Positions 37,345 through 49,100 of a stretch of DNA of 64,000 nt are shown here, in pieces. Position numbers and translations under genes: made by a program. The notes below the pieces were generated by a model that made no database searches, was not told the DNA's origin, and saw only the letters and a list, made by a program, of their open reading frames with translations. Positions within the stretch are counted from its first letter, which is position 1. Each line of letters starts with the position of its first letter. Origin of the DNA: Malania oleifera (Eukaryota; Streptophyta; Magnoliopsida; Santalales; Ximeniaceae); the NCBI RefSeq assembly GCF_029873635.1, contig NC_080422.1, positions 5,002,001-5,066,000 of the forward strand, given 5' to 3'.

Positions 37345-40048
37345 CTGCCAAAGCATAATAATAAATGAGTAAAAAAGGAGGGAAAAAAGGAAACACCGGT
37401 TCAGCAAGCCGAGGTTAAAAGAGAGAATTTAAAACCTTGCTTTTCAAGTGGGTGCGGGTGTGAGTGTGTGTGTGTGTGTGTGCATCGTGCATTCCAACTA
37501 TGCTCAAATCAAAATGGCCACATGCTAAGCATGATTGTACACTTTGGTGGGTCCTCTCCAGATCCCAGATGTATTTAAACCTAAATGGGCAATCCCAGTC
37601 AACAATAAGCTTCCAGGTAAACAAATGAATGGTATGTGAAAGTAACCAAGGCACCAATTTCTCTCTTTCAGCATCCAAAGCACAGATCTCTCTCTCTCTC
37701 TCTCTCAAATTATTTTGGGGATGTTAATGAAGGAACTATGGACTTCTTTTGTTGTGTAAAAAGGTAAGCCAATTTGTGGCAACCTTCTGGGGTGTGAACA
37801 TAGGAGCCCCTACCCACAAGGGAACCAATGCAAAAAGCAACAAAGATAAACAATTGGTTGTGGGCCAAAAACATATATTAAGTTATTCAATACTATACAT
37901 TCTTGGCCCACAACCTAGCACCTTAAACTTTTAGGTAAGGTACCAATTCATGATTCACTAGCATCTTAGGTTGTGTTTAGCTCACCAAATTTCTATTCCC
38001 AATATGAAGATTTACGAGCTTACAAAAGCATATGCATTGTTATCATATAGCAAGTGATCATGAAATTTTTTTTATGAATCCATGGCGTGGAATAGACAAG
38101 AAATGACTATTCCCAAATTTCACCATAGAATGTCTACTCCTTATCTTATTCCATGTAAGATGAAACACAAGCTTTTGCGGTAGAGTTTTTTTTTTTCTTC
38201 TAAATTATATATATCCCTATACACTCAATTCTTATTACATTCTTGTCTAATTCCATTCTATTCTTGACATTCCGTGAACCAAAAGTCCCCTTAAACATGA
38301 TTGGAAGAAGGAAGAAGTCTTGGATTTGGATTTGTGTGGATTTGGACAAGTAATACAAAATTGTGTTGAATTTTGTCCAAATCCAAATCCAAAGAACCGA
38401 TTTTAATCCATGCTCTCAAATGCAATGTTAGCATTTCCTGGTAACCATGAGTTAATCCAATTTCACTACTTAATAGTCAACTTTACAAATGCTCAGAATA
38501 TAACAAATGCTCAGAATGTAGGATTCTTAGGTAGTGTTTGGGAGCATGGAATTAAAGTCATGGATTTGGATTTGTGCGGATTTGGATGAAACTTCATACA
38601 ATTTTATTTTTCATTTTTGTCCAAATCTACACAAATCCAAATCCAAGTCTTGAAATCCAAGCTCCTAAATGCAAGGTTAATGCATTTCAAGTAAAAGCAG
38701 TAATTATAAAATGTAGGTAACAAACCCATGAGCAAATATTAGACCTCTGCAGTTGACTAATCAGGAGGATGTACATAGCATACCAGAATGGCCTCAATCT
38801 CCTTGTCAGACACTGGTGTTCGTTTGGGCTGAAGAGATGCCTTTCCTCCTACAGTCATGTTGGATGCCCTCGAGAAGGAAGTTTGATTAACATCCCCAGC
38901 AGCAGACGCTGGTTGAGTCTGGGCTCCAGAAACTGCAAGGTAATTATGCCAGGGGTCTACTACTAAGGTAGCTTCCAAAAACTATTATGAATTGCTTAAG
39001 TGCAGAATGAATCATGAAGAAGGCATTTAGCAAAGACCAAAAAATTCCTTCCCTAATAGAACAATGCATTACACTGTCAAAACACATATTTGGTAAAGAT
39101 ACAGCACAGGGTAAACTATTTTTATGCTGCTCACATATATCATAGGAAAACCATAGTGTGCCCTCAGATACACTTGGAATGAATAATATGGATATAAATT
39201 CTAAACGCAGATTGAAAAGGAACACATAAATGGAGATGAAAGCAATTCATTGCTACTGATTTGGTGCAGTAACCCTCCTCTCTTCACAATTGTTCACCAA
39301 CCACACTTCACTGCACATTGGGCATAGACTGGACGGCACAACTAACAAGGTTAAAATTGAATTCAAGTGGCAACTTCTGTCTCCCACCATTATAGCTTCC
39401 TACACATAAACAGTTACATGTCCTCATCTTCCACGATAAATACAAGACTACGCACCTTGTTTATTTGGGTCCATTAGTAATTTGGTTTAGTGACCAAAAA
39501 TCACATTTTTTAACTAAATTTAAAATCTACCTTGGCTTCAAATTTTTTGCAATTCTATCCTAAACTTTTTCAAGTACTGCAATGTTAGACCTCTGCCATA
39601 GTACTGTTGGTTTAAGCTCTTGCTGTTTACACTGTGATCACCTATTGCTGACATGGAACTATGGAAGTAAGGACCCAGGCGGTCATATTGACAACAGAGA
39701 AGAGAAAGCAATGAAGTTGGAACTTCACTTTATTAGGACTGAAACCAAAAGGAAAAATAGGGAAGGAAACATCACTTTTCCATTACTCCAACCTCTCTCC
39801 ATCTTCCCAGAAAATAGAACTAGCTACCAGCAACTCTTCCAACCCGTAATCCCCAACACATTAAATCTATCTTCAAAGAGATGGATGGAGGGAAAAAAAG
39901 AAAAAGGAAAAAGAAAAAACCATAGTGCAGCTAGACTTTGCAGCTCGACACAAAGCATCCCATGGCAAACCATCTGCCATCAGCTACAGTCGCAAAGTCA
40001 ACCTACATGAAATTATTTTAGAAAGAGTGTGTGTGCGTGCGTGCGTGC

Positions 40049-40122
<74 letters not shown>

Positions 40123-43100
40123 AGACATTTTAAGAGAAAGCTCAGAGAAGCCACAGGCTGAGGTGGGGTTGGGTAGAATAACTGCAAGCAAGTGCCATCT
40201 TTAACCACGGAGCCTTATCTCTTGCAGTTGCAGCCTTCATCACCACCGATATCTTCATCTATCCCTACTTCCAGCAAAATTAATCCCTTCCTAACAACCA
40301 CCGGAAAAATATGTAGCTCACTTCAAACATCGTGTTTCCCCCTCCACCAAGTGCCATTACCCAATACACAGCCACAACCTCCACCATTATGGTAGGTTAA
40401 TATGATTGGAAATAGGCTATCACCTCTGCCATTGTTTTGAGCCAACCCTGTTCAAGGTGATGGTCCGCAGGCAACCCTGTTCATTTGCACTCACCCACAC
40501 CACCCAACAATTACCTCTAACATCCACTAATTCCTGTGAGACCAAGCCATATTTTCTTATCAATTAATTTATTTGCAATTTTTAATACTCATTTGATTGA
40601 AAATCCTTTAAAATCTTGACCTTATGCAAATGTACAAATGTAAAGACCCGGAAAATTTAAAAAGGATTAAAATAATTTAGAAAAAAAATAATAAATAAAA
40701 TAACAGATAAATAAATAAAAGGAATGACGGGGGAAAAGAAAAAAAATTAAAAATAAAGAAATTAAATTAAATTAAGATAAATTAAATAAATAAATAACTA
40801 GTTGTTAAATTAAATATTATTGTATTGGATTTATAAAAAAAAAAAAATTAAAATAAGATATATATATATATATATGTGTGTGTGTGTAAGTAAGTTAATA
40901 TATATATATATATAAAGTACTGACAGAAAAGATAAGAAAGAAGAAAGAAGAAGAAGAAAGAAGAAGAAGAAGAAGAGTCAGCAGACGCCCCCCCCCCCCA
41001 CTGCAATTTCCTGCAGGCAGCACGCGCAGCCGCTCCGTCTCCATCTCTCTCCTTCTCTCAATTTTTCGACGAGTTTGCGACGGATCGGGAAACGAAAGGT
41101 GCCGTTGGATTCCTGGTTCCGCTGCCGACATTTCTACTGGAGCAGATTTTTCATGGGAACGATTTAGGCACTGCTCTTGGGGAAAGGTAATTTTTCTCCA
41201 TTTTCTTAATTTCGCCGTTAATATGTGGTTAAATCGACGAACGGACACCACCACGGGATCCTAGTCGTCGTGATCGTCATTTTGACGTAGGTAATTTGTC
41301 AATTGGGGTTTTCTAGGCCCTACTCCAAAGCGAGAGTGGGATTTGGGAAATTTGGCAATTTGGCTAAATTTAAGGGTATATTTATTTATTTAGGAATTAT
41401 GACCCTAGGAAATATTTAAATAATATTTTATTCACGAATAATTTATTGGAACTAAGAATTTAATTTCAGGATCCGGGTGAGCGCCACAGGTATTTTTCGG
41501 AGTCCCTATTGGCGTAATTTAAGAAATCAGGTAAGGGAAAAAATATATATTAAATCAGAATTTTTATGAATTTAATGAAAAAAATAAATTGTGTTATATG
41601 TACGTGTATATGTTTCGGTATGGGTAAAATGCCAACTGTTTAAATTATATTTCTTTCGAATTTAGGGTTGTTTATTAGATATATATATGCGAAAATGAAC
41701 TGAGGAAAGTGGAAAAATATTTTCAGGATAATTAAGTAAGAAATGAAAGGTATTTTCAGTATATAAACACTAAATATTGGTTGGCTTATTTTACAGGCAG
41801 TGTATGAATTTTACTGTTAAATTGTGTGGCATGAGATTCTGTGCAAATATATGTTAAATGTATGAGATGCAAGCTAAGTAAGTAAAACCATGAAAATAAA
41901 AGATGATATGGACAATGTTGCCTATGTGTGTTAATGCAACCATGTAAACAGCTGAAAAATGCTGGGTAAACAGCTGAAAGATGCTGGGTAAAACAGCTAA
42001 AAGTGGCTGGGTAAATGTAAAACAGCTGAAAGATGCTGGGTAAAACAGCTGAAAGTAGTTGGGTAAATGTGTCACAGCTGAAAGTGGTTGGGTAAATATA
42101 AAACAGCTGAAAGATGCTGGGTAAAACAGCTGAAAGATGCTGGATAAAACAGCTGAAAGATGCTGGATATGAAATGAAATGAAATGAAAAGGGAAATGAA
42201 TGGAATGGAAATGAAATGTGCAATGTGAACAATGTAAAATGAGAAAGAGTCACTTAAAGTGAAATGCAATGTAATGTTAAGCCATGAATATAAACAGATG
42301 TGTATGATTAAATAATGATAGAAAGAATGATGTATTATGATATTAGAAGTATGTATGTACATAGAACATGTTACGATTGGGTAAGGTGTACCTTTCGCCT
42401 GAGGGCTTGCTGAGTAAGGCGAGTGCACTAGTAGTTTCAGATGTGGCAGTAGCTGCATAACGCGCTAGGGCAGAGGGAACCTACTTGTATGGGCGGGTAG
42501 AATTCCCTATCCTTAGGGCCTTTGCCGATAAACTATTGTTGAATGCGTGAGTACGAGATTAATTTATCACTTGAGGGCTTACTGAGTAAGGTGAGTGCCC
42601 TGGTATGCTTAAATTGTGACCTTCGGGTTGCCAAATGTATCAGAGCAGAGGGGTGCTACTTGTATAGGCGGGTAATCACCCCTATCCTTGGGTAATCTCA
42701 TGGGTTAAACATTCGCATGTGTTTGATTAGGATCAGAGAATGATTTCGAAAATTATGTTAAGGATTTTCAAATGTTAAATATTATGTTATATATAAACTC
42801 ATATTGGCCACACACTGCTTTAATATATGGTTTCTTCCCTTACTGAGATGTGTCTCACCCGAATATAAATTTATCTTTTTTTCAGGATTTCATCGAGATC
42901 GAGCTTAGAGAGCTCGAGATTCTATAACATTATTGGAAAATAGTAAAAGAAAATGGTATATTTTTATTTTAATTATGGGATGCAAATATTTATATTTTAC
43001 GTCCTTATATTTTAAGTCTGTGGAAAAAAGAAAGTTTGTGAACATACTGAATTATTTTGGGAGTTCTGTAGATTTATGGAAATGCAGGTGTTGGATGATT

Positions 43101-46100
43101 TAATATGGATTATAGTTAGAATTAGTAAACTCTGGTATTATGTTATATGGAGATTATGATCATGTTTTTCGCTGCGTAACAGTATAACGTACCGGACCCG
43201 GGTTTAAGGGTTCGGGGCGTTTCAACAAACCTGTCAGTAACATTGACAAATTTGTTCCCCATGTATGACTCCTTAAGAATGCCTGTAAGCTAAACAAATT
43301 CTTTCTCCATGCAGGCACAAAAAACAAACAATTGCTTAATTCACTGTCCTCCTAGCATTTGTCTTTATAACTACTCCAACCCCCATTTTGCTGTGTCATT
43401 GTCTATGTAATCAAACAAAAAATAAGATGGATGAAAAGGTTGGTCAGAAGGAAAAGTGCAGTAGTCTTAACTCCAGCTTCATCACCTCAGCTGGCTACAA
43501 AAACCGCCATTGTCACCAATCACAGACCTAGAAATTTTATTCAGTGGGATCAAAATACGAACACAGACAAATAAAAGAAGCATATAAAAAAATGAAAATA
43601 AAAATTAAGGATACTGAGTATTTTTGCTAAGATATTAAGATAAGATCAAAAGCTTTCATCATTATTTTTAAATGCATTTACATAAAAGGCCTTTTTTTCC
43701 TTGCTGTCTTGATGTGGGGGAAAACAGTATTTTCAGTGGGGACAACTATTAAAATTATTTAGGAACCCCCCCCCCCCCCCGCCTTTTCGAGGTTCCAGCG
43801 GAGCCACTTTCACCCAGAGCTATCAACCTTGGCCTGCTGCTGATTGTCACCCATCTTCATTAACAACTCATTTCTCTCCCAAAACCCTCTCAATGACAAC
43901 TATCAACAACCCCTTGAATTATGACACCTACACAAGCTACCTCTTGAGCACCCTCTGAGGCCAAGGCAGAACAAGGAAAATAAAAAAGTGAGTCTCCTCG
44001 AGCATCACACAGCCAGTTCACTAAAGATGGAATACAAGGGTTGAACAAAACATAAGTTGGGTCACTCGCTGTTCTCTATTGCTTGCAGACAGCGCCTTGC
44101 TTCCATGTCAACAAAAAAGGGTCAAGTGATAAATGAAAAAGGGAGCCTAAACTAACTGCAGTGTACTAGAAGTTCAACATTGCAAGAATTAAAAAAGTTT
44201 AGAATTGACTTACAAGAAGTTAAAGTTTGGAATAAATTTGAAATTTTGGTTGAGTCCAAGTGTTTTTTTTTTCCAATTAAGAAAGTAATGTTAATGTTGT
44301 GAAAAACAAATTGCACAACGGAATATATTTAGGATCAAACACACAATGCAACACTCAATGATTAATATACAGAACAATTCACAACCACAGCAATATGTAT
44401 GAAAGCAATAGAAACAACATAAGGAATTATGTGGTTCGGCAATGCCTACATCCACGAGAGCAAACAGCAACGATTCACTATCTTCTTGTACAAAGTACAT
44501 GAACAATGCATCAACCCTCACTACAACCATATACAACCATCTTACTCTAAATACATCACAAATGACATATAAATAGAGTTCCAGGAGGTTTTCCCTCCAA
44601 ACCCCAACCATATTAACATCCCCTTATTCAAATTTGAAATCTGTGTTAGGTTCCCCGAGCCAAACCGTCAACGATTTCAGACAAAATGAAAATTCATTTA
44701 GACACTACTCCAAACCATCGACGGTTTGAACCTTATCATCGATAGCTTCCCCCGCTGCTGCTTGATTTTCTTCATGTTCTCCCTTTGTGCATGCTTTCCA
44801 CTCGGTGTGTGAGCCACATATCACAACAATCTTCACCTTGGTGAACATACGCCCCTTAGAAGAAACAGAAAACATGAACCCACAGCTCCACCTTGACCTT
44901 GGGACGTTAGGTTGGGACCACCTTCCGTCTAACAACTGGAGACAAACACCAAGTCCAAGCAACGCTTGAACTTGCACATGGCACCTTCGGCTTCTGTCAT
45001 GAACCCCAATTCAGTTGTAGATGTTACACCCGAAGACTTCACCCTGGGCTTCCAACAAGGGCTTTCCACAACAGTAAACACAAAACATGTTGTAAGCTTT
45101 CTATCACCAAAGCCTCCTGTATAGTCTTCAACAAATCTCACAACTGACGGACCACTTTGTTGCCTGCCGAAACACCCCATTGCACCAGCATGAGGAACCT
45201 TTGACATATCCTAGACTTCATTGTCCGTCCTTGGGTACCGAGTGGTAGACATTTTACTTTTAACTCTCCACAGAACCCCCTGAGACGGCAAACAAAGTCT
45301 CCTGGTAGTTCTGTCCACAAAGCCACCCTGAGATAACACTAATCTCTCTACAACTTTGTCCATGCGAATCTTCAAACCAAGACCCTTCTTGGCCGTACCC
45401 AAAACCTTCATGTCAAAACCTTTCAACAGAGTTCCCAACTGATTAGCCTTAGTCAAAGCCTTCCCGGCCAATAACATATCATTCACACACAATAGACACA
45501 TCACTCCCTTACATCTTATCACCCCCTTCCATCCTGGAAGTTCCACCAACTCCCACACCTAGTTCTTATGCAATACTTCCATTTCCTCCACCATAGCACT
45601 CATCCACCTATTTTTCCCTTTGCTGTGCACCACATCTTGAAAAATAGTAGGAATCTTTCTGCTGGTAGTAATGAATGCATAAAGCACCAGAATGTCAAAT
45701 TTATACCTGAATGGTGGTCAGATAGTGCACCTGAGCCCACCGTGATACTGCTGGTCTCTCGAGCTGAAACTCTCTGCAATATGAACAATGTCATCTCTGC
45801 CCTGAGTCTGTAGCTTCACCTGCATCACATGCCCATTTATACTGTGATATTATTGACCCGAGATAGAACCCCTGCATTTCTACTTTGAGTATCTAACTCC
45901 ACCTGAATTACATGTTTGTTGCTGTTGCAGTTTTCTGGAATTTGTTTTTCTTCCTTTACCTTAGTATGCTGCCCCATGGCTTTCTCACCAAAAATCATGT
46001 CTCCACTAATTACCATCTTGTTTGCCATAGGATCACCCAACTTGAACTCACCTTTCTTATACCCCACAAAGATGTACTATCCAAACATAACACCAAGCCT

Positions 46101-49100
46101 AAATCCCACCTCACTAGAAACGTGCACCTGTGGACATCCACTCAAACCCGAGTAGTCTAACGCAAAACCTGCCCACAATTCTTCTTGAATTGAATTAGCG
46201 TACTCAGTCCCAATGTTTGACCAGAGAATCTCTCTCTCGGTCTAGTTTTCCACCTCAACCACAAGTTAAACTAGGTAAACACCTCAAACTTGTGCCACAT
46301 GAGATACACCAAGATCTTTCATGATAAACCCATGAAATACATATGTCTACTCCATGATGCTATCATCACCAGTCCCCAAACATTTAAATACATGTAGTCA
46401 CCCATATGCCCTAATCGCATATGCCATGGAACATTTGACTCAAATTCTACAGCTGTAGCTCCACCTACAACTGTGATACCTTGCAGTGCATAGATATTTC
46501 CCGCTATCTTTTATCTTTTCATCACCATCAAGTTGCCTTCACACACTTTCATTTCCCCACTTTTAGACTTGTAACTATATTCATTACAATCTAAAGTGTC
46601 TAATGAAATAACATTTTTCCTCAGATCCGGTATATGTCTTACATCACATAAGGTTCGCACAACACCTTCATACATTTTGATTTTTACATTTCCAATACCA
46701 ATTATTTTGCATGAAATATCATTTCCCATCAAAACTGAACCAGTATTAAGTGACCTATAGGTGTTAAACCATATTCTATTTGCTGTCATGTGATAAGAGC
46801 ATTCGGAATCTAGGATCCAAGAATCCGTGAGGCAGTCTAAACCCGATGAAACATATAGCATATCACCATCACTGCTCCCTGAGTCTCCTTCCACTACATT
46901 TGCAGATTTTGATGGACCCTACTGATTTTCAGCATTCCGTTTCTTCCACTCTGGACATTCCGATCTTATGTGCCCAATTTTATGTCTTTCTTCTTCCCGG
47001 ACTGCAATCGAGATCCACTCCGAGACTTGCGTCTCCCATGTTCCCGATTACTCTTCACAATAAGCCCTTCACCACGTGAAACTTCATCGCTGGTCATTTT
47101 TCTTTGATGAAAACTGAGCAATGCGCTTGTCATTTCTTCCAAATTCAAGCTTTCTTTGCCCCATGTCAGAGTGGTAACCAAATTCTTATACGTGTGAAAC
47201 GCAGGTAGGGAATTCAATAGCATCACTCCCTTGTCTTCCTCCTCGAACTTTACATCAACAATTTGATTGAATGCGTTGATACGTTGGTTCAAATCCAAAC
47301 CTTTTACCATCTTAAATCATTCACAATATGATTGAATGCGTTGATACGTTGGTTCAAATCCGAACCTTTTACCATCTTAAGTCAATACAACCTTTGCTTA
47401 AGAAATAATTTGTTCAACAAAGACTTAGAAATATACCGGTTTCCAATTTTTGCCAAACTACTGCCGGAGAATTCTCATCCATGACGTGATACAGCACATC
47501 ATCAGCCAAACAAAGTCAAATGGTTGATACTGCCTTTACCAACTTGCTTCATCCATGTCTTTCAGTTTAATTCTGTATAAGGCCTTCACCATGCCTTGCT
47601 GCACTAAGAGTTCCATCAAACTTGATAACGTCAAATTTCGCAGATGAAGATCCAGAGATCATTACAACAATGCTTTGATACCAATTTGTTGTGAAAAACG
47701 AATTGCACGGCGGAATATATTTAGGATCAAACACACAATGCATCACTTAATGATAAATATATAGAACAATCCACAACCACAACAATATGTATGAAAGTAA
47801 TAGAAACCGTAAGGACCCGAATCCGAAAAATAAAAAAATAAAAAAATAAAAGAAACGAGAAATAAAGGAAAAGAAAAGAAAAAGAAGGAAAGACGGTTTG
47901 GCAGGATCAAATTGTCGACGGTTTTCTGGAGCCCAGGAAAACCGTCAGTTTTCCTCTGAGCAGGCTTACTTAAGTAGTAAGCAATGTATTTTTATTTCAT
48001 AACTTATATTCCTTTCTCTTTCTAAATTAGGTCTTTTGGACTCTCTCTCTACTCTCACTCTCTCATGTAGCTCTCTCTCCCCTAAACTCACCCAGAGTCC
48101 GTCCTCGCTCCCCGATCATCTCTCCCTCCTCTCTCGGCTTGCCGGCTCACTTTCGACGACGGGTTCAAAAGCTAGGATTTTTGTTTTTCAGAATGTAAAC
48201 AACTTATATTCAGGAACAGATAAGGGGATTAGGTTATGTCAGGTTTTTTTTATCAAAATTGAATCGATTAAACTGTTTGTATGTATGTATTTTCATGGAA
48301 TCAATGGTTAGTTCGAAATCCAAACGTTCAAAACCGAGTCTATAAATATGGGAATATCCTACGATGATTTTTGAACGACTCGAATGGTTGAAAGCTTGGC
48401 TTTGTTGTTACACACATGTCTTGAGAAAAACCGAAAGGTATGCGGTGATCATCTTAGTTTTCCTATAAAATCTATATGTATGTATATATATAAGTGTGTT
48501 GTGAGTAGTTTAAAAGGGTGAGATGATCATACCTGATTTTTATCAAAATTCACTTATTATTTTAATGTGTCCAGTTGGTTTATTTGATTATTATTTAATA
48601 TTCAAAACGTGTGGCATGAGAATAATCCATTTTTGTTTCATTGCATTTTGGAATTTGAGCATTGTGGTAAGAATATACGGTGATATAGTGAACTATACTA
48701 GTTTATAAATGAAAATGGATATGTGATATGATGGCTGTGTGTCAGGTTTTGATATGATGGCTGTGTGCCAGGTTTTGATATAACGGATGTGTGCCGGGTT
48801 TTGATACGACGGCTAAGTGCAGAGTTTTGATATGACGGCTGTGTGTTGGGTTTTGATATGACAGGTTTTGCATTGAATTACGAAATGAGTTATATAACAA
48901 TTTTTATTACTTAAATTGCATTATATGATTTAAGAACCCTGAGGACTAGATATGTTAAGGGCATGGTACCGTAGCCAGTATGTGATATAGTGCAACCACA
49001 CTATTCTGGATAGAAGTGTTGGTAATGAAAATTCGATTTGGCCACGGAAGGATTGTGTATCCCCTTGGAGTCTAGACCAGGCTGGGTAGGCAAATCAGAC

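Noticed and set aside
39582-40010. 142-codon plus-strand frame in KGD4-like intron 1
   Set aside because: No domain or conserved motif, and it runs up to the compound microsatellite; no support for a nested gene.
41946-42172. Regular repeats resembling a CRISPR array
   Set aside because: Units are contiguous with no unique spacers, and the host is a plant; it is a minisatellite inside an LTR.
47330-47395. tRNA-like GGTTCAAATCC phrase
   Set aside because: It occurs twice within the copia gag region as a local duplication, with no acceptor stem or cloverleaf around it.
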